The notes below the pieces were generated by a model. That model was not told the DNA's origin. It made no database searches and saw only the letters and a program-made list of their open reading frames with translations. A stretch of DNA of 40,593 bases from an uncultured Paludibacter sp. (GTDB taxonomy: Bacteria > Bacteroidota > Bacteroidia > Bacteroidales > Paludibacteraceae): NCBI GenBank assembly GCA_937897985.1, contig CALCBD010000025.1, positions 1-40,593 on the forward strand, given 5' to 3'. A program made the translations under genes and the position numbers. Numbering within the stretch: the stretch's first letter is position 1; every line of letters begins with the position of its first letter. Below are positions 25,066 through 33,856 of this stretch, in pieces.

Positions 25066-26844
25066 TTATTCATCCGAGAAATGAACCAGCACATGCCTGT
25101 AAGAATTAAAGATTTTTGATTTCGAAACATATCCGAGGTATCTTTTCTGATCATCCACCACCGGGAGGTTCCACGCTCCGGTATCTTCAAAAATTTCCAT
25201 TACCTTTTCCATCGGTAATAAATGATTAATGGTTGCCGGGGGCGAAATCATCAGCTGTTTCACAGTGAAACGGTTATAGAGCTCAGGCCGGAACATTATG
25301 TTTCTTACTTCATCCAGCAGTACCACACCTAAAAGTACCTGTGTTTCGGGTTGTACAACCGGAAATATATTTCGGTTCGAATGAGAAATTATTTTAACCA
25401 ACTCACCAAGTGTCATTTCAGGCGAAAGTTTTGTCAGATCTGTCTCAATTACATTGCCCATTTTCAACAGAGTGAGAACAGCCTTGTCTTTGTGATGAGT
25501 CAGTAATTCGCCTTTCTGGGCAAGACGCATAGCATAAAGGCTGTGTGGTTCGAAAAGGATGATGGTGAGATACGATATGACCGATACAATCATCAGTGTC
25601 ATGAACAGATTATAGCCACCTGTCAGTTCGGCAATCAAAAAAATTCCGGTCAGCGGAGCATGCATTACCCCCGACATTAATCCCGACATACCTGCTAATG
25701 CAAAATTGGAAACAGGAATCTGTATTCCGGCTAAATTTAAAATCTGAGCAACAACATATCCCGTCAGACAACCCATAAATAACGATGGTGCAAAAATTCC
25801 ACCAACTCCACCGGCACCATTTGTTGCTGCCGAAGCAAAAATCTTGAATATTATTATTAAACTAATGTAGGAAACAATTACCCACGGTCCTGTACCAAGC
25901 TGCTGGAAAAAACTCTGATCGAGCAGGGAAGCTGAATTTCCGTTCAACACCTGATTAATCGTGTCGTAACCTTCTCCGTAGAGCGGAGGGAATAAAAATA
26001 TCAGAATACTGAGCATTATCCCACCTATCACTAATTTTGAGTAGGGATTTTTGTATTTTCTGAAAAACTGTTCAATTCTGTTGATTCCACGCGTAAAATA
26101 TAATGAGACCAGACCTGATACAATTCCGAGTATAATCAGATAGGGGATGCGATGTACTGAAAAACTTTCGTAGGTTGTAAACCGGAACATGAATGCACTT
26201 CCCGATAAAATATATGAGAAAGCAGTTGCAGTGATTGATGATATGAGTAAAGGAACGATTGAAGTCAGAGTCATGTCGAGCATGAGTACTTCGAGTGTAA
26301 ATACCAATCCGGCAATCGGAGCCTTAAAAATACCACCGATGGCTCCGGCAGCTCCGCAACCGACCAGCAACATGAGTGTTTTCTGGTCGAGCTTGAAGAA
26401 TTTTCCTAAATTGGAACCTATTGCTGCTCCTGTAAGTACAATGGGCGCTTCGGCTCCGACCGAACCTCCAAAACCAATGGTTATCGAACTCCCGACAAGC
26501 GATGTCCATGTGTTATGAAGTTTGATGATACTTTTTCGTTGTGAAATGGCGTACAAAATACGTGTAATACCATGACTGATATCATCTTTGACAACAAACC
26601 GAACGAACAGTGATGCTATCAGTATTCCAATTGCCGGGAAAATAAGATACCAGTAGTTTACTTCATTTCTGCTGAAATTTTCTGTCAGAAGTGATTGAAT
26701 GATGTGGATAGAAAATTTAAGTAAAAAAGCTGCGAATGACGCAAGGATGCCAATTACAAGGCTAAGTATATAAATAAAATGACGTTGCTTGATGTGCAAT
26801 TCGCGCCAAGCAATCATTTTCAAGTACCTGTTGTTATTCTCCAT
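25066..26844 (-). CDS. CLC-type chloride channel/antiporter with CBS domains
   Basis: 592-aa inner-membrane protein. About ten to twelve hydrophobic helices form residues 20-430, followed by two CBS domains (about 445-590) that usually bind adenine nucleotides. CLC motif 2 is present as GFGGSVGAEAPIV with the gating Glu but Ala in place of the usual Gly (GxEGP). Motif 3 is GGVGGIFAPSLFMG. Motif 1 (GSGIPE) is replaced by DISHGITRIL, so anion selectivity may differ. The gate is not of the fluoride-exporter type. A -7 box TATCTTTG lies at 26863-26870, giving a short leader. Confidence 0.9.
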   Translation of the reverse strand: MENNNRYLKMIAWRELHIKQRHFIYILSLVIGILASFAAFLLKFSIHIIQSLLTENFSRNEVNYWYLIFPAIGILIASLFVRFVVKDDISHGITRILYAISQRKSIIKLHNTWTSLVGSSITIGFGGSVGAEAPIVLTGAAIGSNLGKFFKLDQKTLMLLVGCGAAGAIGGIFKAPIAGLVFTLEVLMLDMTLTSIVPLLISSITATAFSYILSGSAFMFRFTTYESFSVHRIPYLIILGIVSGLVSLYFTRGINRIEQFFRKYKNPYSKLVIGGIMLSILIFLFPPLYGEGYDTINQVLNGNSASLLDQSFFQQLGTGPWVIVSYISLIIIFKIFASAATNGAGGVGGIFAPSLFMGCLTGYVVAQILNLAGIQIPVSNFALAGMSGLMSGVMHAPLTGIFLIAELTGGYNLFMTLMIVSVISYLTIILFEPHSLYAMRLAQKGELLTHHKDKAVLTLLKMGNVIETDLTKLSPEMTLGELVKIISHSNRNIFPVVQPETQVLLGVVLLDEVRNIMFRPELYNRFTVKQLMISPPATINHLLPMEKVMEIFEDTGAWNLPVVDDQKRYLGYVSKSKIFNSYRHVLVHFSDE

Positions 26845-26862
26845 ACCTTTATTAAACTTTTA

Positions 26863-26870
26863 CAAAGATA
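26863..26870 (-). promoter_or_regulatory. -7 promoter box of the CLC channel gene
   Basis: Minus-strand TATCTTTG ends 18 nt before the start codon. No convincing -33 TTTG at 19 nt spacing. Confidence 0.45.
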
Positions 26871-27006
26871 AGTAAAAATTATTCAGTATAAAATATTTTT
26901 CAATTTTCGGAGTTTGTAACGGCAATGAAATATTTATCAGGTTACTGTACCTGAAATATTGACTTTTAAGCTGAATGTGTGTTGATTGAACCCGAAGAAA
27001 GTGATT

Positions 27007-28407
27007 TCAGACTCCTTTCCCTTTGAACAGAATTTCAAGTGTTAGGATGATGATTTTAAAGTCGTTGAACAGCGACATGCTTTCAATGTAAATTATATCG
27101 TAATTCAACCGTTCAATCATTTTTTCTATAGTGTCGGAATATCCGATTTTTATGGGTCCCCAGGAAGTCAGCCCCGGTCTGATTTTATACAACAGACAAT
27201 AATAGGGGGCTTCCTCTATGATCTGATTGATATAAAATTTACGTTCAGGTCGGGGTCCCACCAAACTCATTTCGCCTTTCAGAATATTCCAGAACTGAGG
27301 CAATTCATCGAAACGGTATTTTCTGAGAATTCTTCCGACTTCGGTGACTCTTTCGTCGTTGGCGCTGCTCAACTTTGGGGTGCCATTCTCCGAGTCGACA
27401 TACATGGTTCTGAATTTCAATATATTAAAAGGTTTTCCGTATCGACCTATTCGTTCCTGTTTATAAAACACCGGACCGGGTGAATCTCTTTTTATTGCAA
27501 TAGAAAAATAGATGAAGACGGGTGTCAGTAAAACAAGCATTATCACCGAGAAAACAATATCGAAAAGTCTTTTGCAGGCAATTTGCCAGTTAGGCATGTG
27601 AACATCGGTTAAACTTACAATGGGCTGAATTCCGGTATTTCCGATACGAGCACTTCCGGTAAGTATTTCGTAAAGACGTGGTGTAAAACTTATGTCTATA
27701 TTGAATTTGAATAAGGTATTGATATAACCGAACAGTTTAAGTTCATCCGGATTATCCAGCGCAATGATTACTTCATCGACATTGTACTTTTCAATGATGT
27801 TTTCGATTTGCTGAAAACTTCCTGCAATTTTATCCTTCGATACACTCAGCGTTTTATCCACACTTACAAAACCGCAGAAAGTGCTTTTAAGCGGGTTCTT
27901 GGTAAGCTCATTTTCAATTTTTAATGCATTGTTGCCGGTGCCGACTATCAATGTGTTTGTCGACCATTTCTTGGTTTTGAAATTGTTTTGTATTTTCAAA
28001 TAAATGAAATTGCGGAATATAAAAGTGAAACAAAAAAGTAAACCAAAAAACAACAGGAGTGAATAATAAAAATATTCGGCCGATATAAATACGTCAGTAA
28101 GTTTTAATGCAAAAAAGATGGAGATTGAAATGATGGCTGATGATGAAATGGTGTTAAAAATAATGTTTAGTCGCGCTTTCTTGATTGTGTTGATATAAAA
28201 TCCGGTTAAAAAATGGCCGAAAACACAGGTGAAGGGGAATAAAAAGAAACTTCCAAGGTAATTATAAAACGGAATAACAAAATGAAAATTCTCGAATATA
28301 TTGATATCGTTAATTGTTTTTCGTACTACAAAAAATACGATCCACACAAATATGGCCGATATCATATCGTACAGAATGTAATGATATTGGATTTTATTTT
28401 TATCCAT
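27007..28407 (-). CDS. Polyprenyl glycosylphosphotransferase (exopolysaccharide initiation, WcaJ/WbaP-like)
   Basis: Inner-membrane enzyme that transfers a sugar phosphate from a UDP-sugar to undecaprenyl phosphate, the first step in glycan assembly. The product is 466 aa. Four N-terminal transmembrane helices (about 12-125) are followed by a Rossmann-like CoA-binding-type domain (NTLIVGTGNNALKIENEL), a further membrane segment at about 285, and the C-terminal bacterial sugar transferase domain. The latter has KRLFDIVFSVIMLVLL, SPGPVFYKQERIGR, FNILKFRTMY, RKYRFDELPQFWNILKGEM and SLVGPRPE. No other glycan genes are nearby. Its ATG overlaps the upstream gene's stop by one base (TAATG), so translation is probably coupled. 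Confidence 0.92.
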   Translation of the reverse strand: MDKNKIQYHYILYDMISAIFVWIVFFVVRKTINDINIFENFHFVIPFYNYLGSFFLFPFTCVFGHFLTGFYINTIKKARLNIIFNTISSSAIISISIFFALKLTDVFISAEYFYYSLLLFFGLLFCFTFIFRNFIYLKIQNNFKTKKWSTNTLIVGTGNNALKIENELTKNPLKSTFCGFVSVDKTLSVSKDKIAGSFQQIENIIEKYNVDEVIIALDNPDELKLFGYINTLFKFNIDISFTPRLYEILTGSARIGNTGIQPIVSLTDVHMPNWQIACKRLFDIVFSVIMLVLLTPVFIYFSIAIKRDSPGPVFYKQERIGRYGKPFNILKFRTMYVDSENGTPKLSSANDERVTEVGRILRKYRFDELPQFWNILKGEMSLVGPRPERKFYINQIIEEAPYYCLLYKIRPGLTSWGPIKIGYSDTIEKMIERLNYDIIYIESMSLFNDFKIIILTLEILFKGKGV

Positions 28408-28988
28408 TATTCTTTCATTATATTAAATTTATTCCCTTTTTCGAACCTAATAACTGAGAAGTTTAGATCCTTGCCGCTTTCCGGTTGGCCTGAGCTAAGG
28501 ATGAAATCCACTCCCGATTTAATTCCGGGTGTTACACTTTCAGTTCCTGAACTTCCGTTATCAGCTGATAAATCTACAGGCAGAAACCCCAGTGGTTTTC
28601 TGATCCGGACGCAAATATTTTTTATTAATTCATCTGTAATTACCAGTACTCCGATGGATTTATCCCCCGGAGTCAGTAAAGCTGAAATATTCTTGGCTTC
28701 AGGTAGTATTATTACCAGCGGCTTTACTGATATTTCGGCCAAATCCCACGCTACATCGGGTATATCGTTGAAATAGGACTGACATCTGGCAAAATTGTCG
28801 GTTAATAAAACCGTATCCGATGAATCCTTGCTTTTTCTGAGTGTAAAAGCTTTATTTACAGCATTTTCGTTTGTAGCGTCAAATACAATTCCCCAACCGA
28901 TAACAGTATGAGTCAACAAAATCCCGCCCCGATACAGCGTGTCAACTGATTCTTTTAGTATTTCGTTGGTATTAAAGGTGTTTTTCAT
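28407..28988 (-). CDS. YrdC/TsaC-like protein with altered active-site motifs
   Basis: 193 aa, related to threonylcarbamoyl-AMP synthase (tRNA t6A synthesis). The fold cues are GGILLTHTVIGWGIVFDAT, matching the family GGxxxxPTDTVxGLGxDA, then AFTLRKSK and PGDKSIGVLV. Several normally invariant residues differ: PTDT is replaced by THTV, the K-x-R pair by R-K-S, and the STSAN loop by DLSAD. It may therefore be an inactive or re-purposed paralogue; a normal tsaC would then be needed elsewhere in the genome. It lies between a radical SAM gene (15 nt upstream) and the glycosylphosphotransferase gene (1-nt overlap). Confidence 0.75.
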   Translation of the reverse strand: MKNTFNTNEILKESVDTLYRGGILLTHTVIGWGIVFDATNENAVNKAFTLRKSKDSSDTVLLTDNFARCQSYFNDIPDVAWDLAEISVKPLVIILPEAKNISALLTPGDKSIGVLVITDELIKNICVRIRKPLGFLPVDLSADNGSSGTESVTPGIKSGVDFILSSGQPESGKDLNFSVIRFEKGNKFNIMKE

Positions 28989-29003
28989 CCTCTTCAGTAT
29001 TGC

Positions 29004-29948
29004 TTAATTGAACAGATTTTTAAGTAAGCTGAATGAATAACCGGTTCGTTTTGAGAACTGATTGAAAGTTTCATTTCTCCAGTTAAAATCATTATGAATA
29101 AATGTTCTGGGCGAAATATATCCATAAGCAAAGTTCTTAATCTCTTTCTCTTTCGACCCTGCTTTTTCAAACTTATCGGGTTCAAGCATAAGTATTTTCC
29201 TTTTTTTACACTCTTTTTTTAAGAAACTTACTGTATCATTCAACACCGAATTAAATTCATCACTTGTTTCAACTGCCTTAATCTCACCTCCGATATCCCG
29301 TAAAGCCCTTAACTGCAAAATATCAAAATTACAAAATCCGAATTCATCAAAGAATCCTTTTAATTCATCAATATTTAAGTTGTTAATTGTGTAATTCAGT
29401 CTGAGTTTAAATTTCGGGTAGTTTTGTTTAGCTTCAGTCAGAATCCGCAAAATCTCTTTAAGTTTTTCAAACGAAGCATTGACCATTAAATATTCGTAAG
29501 TCTCTTTTTTTACGCCATGAATTGAAATGGTCAGTTCATCGAGTCCTGCGATAAGAAGTTCTTCTACCGACTCTCTGGTCAGCAGATTAGCGTTTGAAGT
29601 TATTGAAACGTACCTGATACCATGAATTTTTGCCTGACGTATCAGATCGCTGTTGTATTTGAAAATTACCGGTTCGGCACCGCAGCCAATCTGAAGCCGC
29701 ATTGCTCTGCTGAAAACAGCTTTTGCAATTTGTTCAATATCTTCTTTTTTGAAACTTCCATTCAGCGTTTTACGATGTTCCTCGTCGCTGAAATAACACG
29801 ATTTACACCTTAAATTACATGACAAAACAGGATCGAGATACAGACTTAAATATCTGAAATTCATTATGTGAAATAACCATATCCCCGAATTCTTTATGAA
29901 TTCCGATTTAATCGCTTTGTTGATAAGCTGTAGTTTGTATATCTTCAT
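29004..29948 (-). CDS. Radical SAM protein with Cys-poor, SPASM-like C-terminus
   Basis: 314 aa from the ATG at 29948; a TTG four codons upstream is less likely. The radical SAM cluster motif is C44-x3-C48-x2-C51 in SCNLRCKSCYFS. A TIM-barrel-like layout follows (LQIGCGAEPVIF, YVSITSNANLL, ELTISIHGV, RLNYTINNLN). The C-terminus (YISPRTFIHNDFNWRNETFNQF) resembles the end of a SPASM domain by layout, yet contains no cysteine, so no auxiliary Fe-S cluster can form there. The substrate is unknown. It is first of a three-gene unit with the TsaC-like and glycosylphosphotransferase genes. Confidence 0.8.
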   Translation of the reverse strand: MKIYKLQLINKAIKSEFIKNSGIWLFHIMNFRYLSLYLDPVLSCNLRCKSCYFSDEEHRKTLNGSFKKEDIEQIAKAVFSRAMRLQIGCGAEPVIFKYNSDLIRQAKIHGIRYVSITSNANLLTRESVEELLIAGLDELTISIHGVKKETYEYLMVNASFEKLKEILRILTEAKQNYPKFKLRLNYTINNLNIDELKGFFDEFGFCNFDILQLRALRDIGGEIKAVETSDEFNSVLNDTVSFLKKECKKRKILMLEPDKFEKAGSKEKEIKNFAYGYISPRTFIHNDFNWRNETFNQFSKRTGYSFSLLKNLFN

Positions 29949-30342
29949 TATTTGTTGCAATTTGACATAATCCGACTTTTTATAAACGGTAAATAATCGG
30001 ATTTATTTTAAAACCGGCTTTCGGCAGCGGTATTTCGTGGCTGAATTAATCGTTAAACAGTTAAATCTTTGTGAATATTTTAACAATTAGACGATTGAAA
30101 TGACGACAGTTTAATTTTTATTTCTGCAAATATAATATTAATCAGCTTAATTATAAAGTTTTCAAATGTGATAAATTTTTACCTTAAAACCCACTCTTGT
30201 CCGAACGAAAAAAAACTTGTACTTTTACGCCAATAAATGCATGGTTGAACCTGAGATGTTGATTCAATATTGTGATATTTTGCAATATTTGATGTTTTGG
30301 AAGAGTAAGCTCTCTTCATTTGAGTCGAAAAAAGATAACACA
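29949..30342. other. 394-nt divergent intergenic region, radical SAM / recJ
   Basis: It contains no supported gene. A minus-strand -7 box (TATATTTG, 30127-30134) could drive the radical SAM unit with a leader of about 175 nt. A plus-strand promoter for recJ lies at 30197-30227. An open frame continues from 30217 into recJ, but its extra 42 residues do not look like RecJ. Confidence 0.5.
30197..30227 (+). promoter_or_regulatory. Candidate promoter of recJ
   Basis: TTG at 30197-30199 and TACTTTTA at 30220-30227 (last base off the consensus TAnnTTTG) are separated by 20 nt. This favours translation from the internal ATG at 30343 and not from the open codons at 30217, which would lie upstream of the transcript start. 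Confidence 0.45.
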
Positions 30343-32067
30343 ATGATAAATAAATGGATTTACACAACACTTTCGGAGCAACAGATTGAACTGCAAAACA
30401 AATTAGCCGAAGAGCTAAGTATTAGTCCTATCCTTGCCAGATTATTGATTCAGAGAGAGATATGCACATTCAATGATGCCCGTAGTTTTTTCAGACCCGA
30501 CCTGGCCGATTTGCATGACCCGTTTTTGATGGCGGATATGGATAAGGCTGTCGACAGGTTGACAAAGGCGATGCAATACAATGAAAAAATTCTGATCTAC
30601 GGCGACTATGATGTAGATGGCACTACTTCGGTTTCATTGGTTTACAAGTTTCTTCAAAAATTTTACAATAATATTGATTTTTATATTCCCGATCGCTACA
30701 ACGAAGGCTACGGAATCTCTGTTCAGGGCATCGATTTTGCGGCACAGAATGATTTCAAACTGATTGTTGCCCTTGATTGCGGAATAAAAGCAGTGGAAAA
30801 AGTAAAATATGCTTCGTCACTCGGAGTCGATTTTATCATTTGTGATCATCATACTCCCGATGCTGTATTACCTCCTGCTATTGCTGTGCTTGACCCGAAA
30901 CGCGATGATTGCAATTATCCCTACAAACATCTGTCGGGGTGCGGAGTCGGGTTTAAGTTAATGCAGGCGTTTACTATTGTCAATAATATTGATTTCAATC
31001 AGCTAACTCCTTTGCTCGATCTGCTGGCTTTGAGTATTGCCTCTGATATTGTTCCCATAACAGGCGAAAACAGGATACTTGCATTTTTTGGACTGAAACA
31101 AATCAATACAAATCCGAGTGTCGGACTTAAAGGCATTCTGGAAGTTTGTGGCTTGTCGGAAAAGGAAATCAGTATCAGTGATATCGTATTTAAAATTGGT
31201 CCCCGCATCAATGCATCGGGACGAATGAAACTGGCATCGGAAGCGGTACAGTTGCTGGTATCGTCCAACCCTGCATTTGTAAGAGAAAAAAGCGATACAA
31301 TCAACGAGTACAATAATGATAGAAAGGACCTGGATAAGAACATTACCGATGAGGCCATTGCCCTGATTGCTTCGGACGAAAGATATTCAGCGCGCCGGTC
31401 GATTGTGGTACATAAACCCGACTGGCACAAAGGGGTAATCGGAATCGTGGCTTCCCGTCTGTCTGAGGAGTACTACAAACCTTCGATTGTACTTACCAAT
31501 TCCAACGGACTGGCTTCAGGTTCCGCGCGTTCAGTCCCCGGTTTTGATATTTACAAAGCCATTGATTCGTGCCGGGATTTACTCGAAACCTTTGGAGGTC
31601 ATATGTATGCTGCAGGTCTGTCGATGAAGGAAGAAAACATTCAGCAATTTACCGAACGTTTTGAGCAATATGTAGCTGAAAATATTCTTGAGGAACAAAC
31701 TTATCCTCAGATTGACGTCGATGCTGTCCTGGAATTTAAAGACATTACACCAAAATTTTTCCGGGTTTTAAAACAATTCGGACCATTTGGCCCGGGCAAT
31801 ATGAAACCGGTTTTTGTTTCAAAAAAGGTATTTGATTACGGAACAAGCAGATTAGTTGGGAAAGAGCAGGAGCATTTAAAACTGGAACTTGTTGATTCGA
31901 GTTCGGAGAACGTTATGAACGGTATTGCTTTCAGAATGTATGCTTACAATGATCACCTCAAAGCGCTCAATCCACTCGATATTTGTTATACGCTCGAAGA
32001 AAATACTTTCAACGGTAATACCAATATTCAGCTGATGATTAAGGATATAAAGATTGATGGAGAATAA
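30343..32067 (+). CDS. recJ: Single-stranded-DNA-specific exonuclease RecJ
   Basis: 5'-3' ssDNA exonuclease in recombination and mismatch repair. The product is 574 aa from the ATG at 30343 (MINKWIYTTL), a normal RecJ length; the frame is open upstream to 30217 but the extra residues are not family-like. The DHH phosphoesterase motifs are GDYDVDG (87-93) and CDHH (D168, H169, H170). The DHHA1 domain follows with GVIGIVASRL and the GGHxxAAG element (GGHMYAAGL), then a C-terminal OB fold including FGPFGPGNMKPVF. It converges with the ilvE end of the large minus-strand operon on a shared terminator. Confidence 0.96.
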   Translation: MINKWIYTTLSEQQIELQNKLAEELSISPILARLLIQREICTFNDARSFFRPDLADLHDPFLMADMDKAVDRLTKAMQYNEKILIYGDYDVDGTTSVSLVYKFLQKFYNNIDFYIPDRYNEGYGISVQGIDFAAQNDFKLIVALDCGIKAVEKVKYASSLGVDFIICDHHTPDAVLPPAIAVLDPKRDDCNYPYKHLSGCGVGFKLMQAFTIVNNIDFNQLTPLLDLLALSIASDIVPITGENRILAFFGLKQINTNPSVGLKGILEVCGLSEKEISISDIVFKIGPRINASGRMKLASEAVQLLVSSNPAFVREKSDTINEYNNDRKDLDKNITDEAIALIASDERYSARRSIVVHKPDWHKGVIGIVASRLSEEYYKPSIVLTNSNGLASGSARSVPGFDIYKAIDSCRDLLETFGGHMYAAGLSMKEENIQQFTERFEQYVAENILEEQTYPQIDVDAVLEFKDITPKFFRVLKQFGPFGPGNMKPVFVSKKVFDYGTSRLVGKEQEHLKLELVDSSSENVMNGIAFRMYAYNDHLKALNPLDICYTLEENTFNGNTNIQLMIKDIKIDGE

Positions 32068-32081
32068 TTAAAATCTATTCA

Positions 32082-32122
32082 TAAAACAGAAAAGGGAGCC
32101 GAAACTCCCTTTTTCTGTTTTA
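32082..32122. terminator. Bidirectional terminator between recJ and ilvE
   Basis: AAAACAGAAAAGGGAG (32083-32098) pairs with CTCCC-T5-CTGTTTT (32105-32121), one T bulged, around a 6-nt loop. A/T flanks exist on both sides. The ilvE stop codon (32120-32122) lies in the right arm. Confidence 0.85.
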
Positions 32123-33136
32123 TAAAACCGTCACCCAGTTATGTGTGTCTGGCTCATCGCCATACTGAATAGCTCTTAATTTATGATAGAGTTGATCGCT
32201 CACCGGTCCGGGTTTGCCGTCGTTTGAAAATATGTATGAAATTTTTTCATCATAATCGTCAATTCGTTCGATTGGACTGATAACTGCTGCAGTACCGCAG
32301 GCACCTGCTTCTTCGAATGTCGAAAGTTCTTCGACAGGGATATGACGTTGTTCTACCTTCAGACCCATTTCCTCAGCCAGCACCATCAGACTTTTGTTGG
32401 TAATCGATGGCAGAATTGAAGTGGATTTCGGAGTTACATAAGTGTTGTTCTTGATACCGAAAAAGTTGGCTGCCCCGCATTCATCTATGTATTTTTTTTC
32501 TTTGGCATCGAGATAAAATATATTTGAATAACCCAGTTCGTGGGCATGTTTTCCGGCTACCAGACTTGCAGCATAGTTTCCGCCGACTTTGTATTTTCCC
32601 ATACCCAGGGGTGCCGATCTGTCGTACTGACGCATGATGACGAAAGGTGTGGTTTGGAAGCCACCTCTGAAATATGGTCCTACCGGTGTCACGAAAACAA
32701 CAAACATATACTCATCGGCCGGCTTAACACCAACCTGCGGTCCGCTACCGAAAAGTACAGGCCGAATGTATAACGAAGCACCCGATTCGTAAGGCGGAAC
32801 GAAACGTTCATTAAGTTTTACAACTTTAATTACAGCTTCTTCAAATTTCTCAACAGGCAATTTTGCCATCAGGGTACCATCACTTGAATCCTGCATTCGG
32901 AGGGCATTATCCTTCATTCGGAAAATTCTGATTTTTCCGTCTTTTCCCCTGAAAGCTTTAAGTCCTTCAAACGATTCCTGTCCGTAATGAATGGCTGTAG
33001 CTGCCATGTGCATAGTCATATACTCGCTGTCATGTACTTCTAATTCTCCCCAGGCTCCGTTTTTATAAATACATCTAACGTTAAAATCGGTTTTCATGTA
33101 TCCAAAACCGAGATTGCTCCAATCGATTTGTTCCAT
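32120..33136 (-). CDS. ilvE: Branched-chain amino acid aminotransferase
   Basis: PLP class IV transaminase for the last step of Val/Leu/Ile synthesis and the first of their breakdown. The product is 338 aa, matching the longer eukaryote-like/Bacteroidota subtype. Visible are SFEGLKAFRGKDGKIRIFR, the PLP-lysine region GMGKYKVGGNYAAS, ECGAANFFGI, and the C-terminal GTAAVISPIERI. It is last in the minus-strand operon, 30 nt after wbqC-like, with a shared terminator downstream. Confidence 0.95.
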   Translation of the reverse strand: MEQIDWSNLGFGYMKTDFNVRCIYKNGAWGELEVHDSEYMTMHMAATAIHYGQESFEGLKAFRGKDGKIRIFRMKDNALRMQDSSDGTLMAKLPVEKFEEAVIKVVKLNERFVPPYESGASLYIRPVLFGSGPQVGVKPADEYMFVVFVTPVGPYFRGGFQTTPFVIMRQYDRSAPLGMGKYKVGGNYAASLVAGKHAHELGYSNIFYLDAKEKKYIDECGAANFFGIKNNTYVTPKSTSILPSITNKSLMVLAEEMGLKVEQRHIPVEELSTFEEAGACGTAAVISPIERIDDYDEKISYIFSNDGKPGPVSDQLYHKLRAIQYGDEPDTHNWVTVL

Positions 33137-33166
33137 ATTGTAATTTTTAAATATCTGTCGTTAAAA

Positions 33167-33856
33167 TTAAATCAATCCCAGATTCAATGCTGTGTTTTTC
33201 AAAACGAGCTGTGCTTCGTTTCCCATGTTAAAAAGTAAATCGAGAATGCTTAAATTCGAAATGAATCCAAATTTCTGTTCAAATACCTGATAGTAAGGCG
33301 TGATCTCAATTAAAGGTTTTTTCTTGGGATGAATACTGTTTCTCAGATCAATTGTTCCATTCGAAGGAAATGCCTCATAACCTGCCGAAAAACTAATCTC
33401 ATTTTCAAATTCCAGTAATTTACAGACGACTCGCTGTAACTCATTATTAAAGTCCCACAAAAATACCCATTTTTTTTCATAAAACGGACGTAAATCATCA
33501 GAATAAAATTCAAAAAAAGGGCTCGAATTATAAGCAGTTTCTATCGAACGCCAATGTTGTACCTGCCAGTTGTTATGATCTGAAATTCTGACCTCTTTCA
33601 CCGAATCGCCTGTGTTTTTAATCACAGGAATATTCAAGTCCATTATTCCGTTCGAAGTTGCTATCCTGCACCGGTTTCTGTAGGATTGCTTCTGGTAGGT
33701 TTCATTTTGCTCAAGTATCACTTTTTTTGCGTACAACAGCACTGTTATGTATTCAACCGATGCCAGATAAGCCGTTGATAGCAGTACTTCAGAATTCCTC
33801 AAATTTCGAATTTTGTCATCTTTCAGTGAAATTTCGTACTGATTATCTCTCTGCAT
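33167..33856 (-). CDS. WbqC-like family protein
   Basis: About 229 aa from the ATG at 33856. Another ATG at 33889 would extend it by 11 residues and overlap lepB by 47 nt instead of 14. The WbqC family core is seen in LLSTAYLASVEYITVLLYAK, YQKQSYRNRCRIATSNG, LNIPV and ISDHNNWQVQHWRSIETAYNSSPFFEFY. The biochemical function is not firmly known; a role in glycan or lipid-linked sugar modification has been proposed. It overlaps the end of lepB and precedes ilvE; the lepB-wbqC pairing is common in Bacteroidota. Confidence 0.85.
   Translation of the reverse strand: MQRDNQYEISLKDDKIRNLRNSEVLLSTAYLASVEYITVLLYAKKVILEQNETYQKQSYRNRCRIATSNGIMDLNIPVIKNTGDSVKEVRISDHNNWQVQHWRSIETAYNSSPFFEFYSDDLRPFYEKKWVFLWDFNNELQRVVCKLLEFENEISFSAGYEAFPSNGTIDLRNSIHPKKKPLIEITPYYQVFEQKFGFISNLSILDLLFNMGNEAQLVLKNTALNLGLI

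Noticed and set aside
28282..28776. 164-codon open frame on the plus strand
   Set aside because: Spans the end of the TsaC-like gene and the start of the glycosylphosphotransferase gene in antisense; no promoter or motifs.
30217..30342. N-terminal extension of RecJ by 42 residues
   Set aside because: The extension has no family similarity and the candidate promoter overlaps its first codons, so the ATG at 30343 is preferred.
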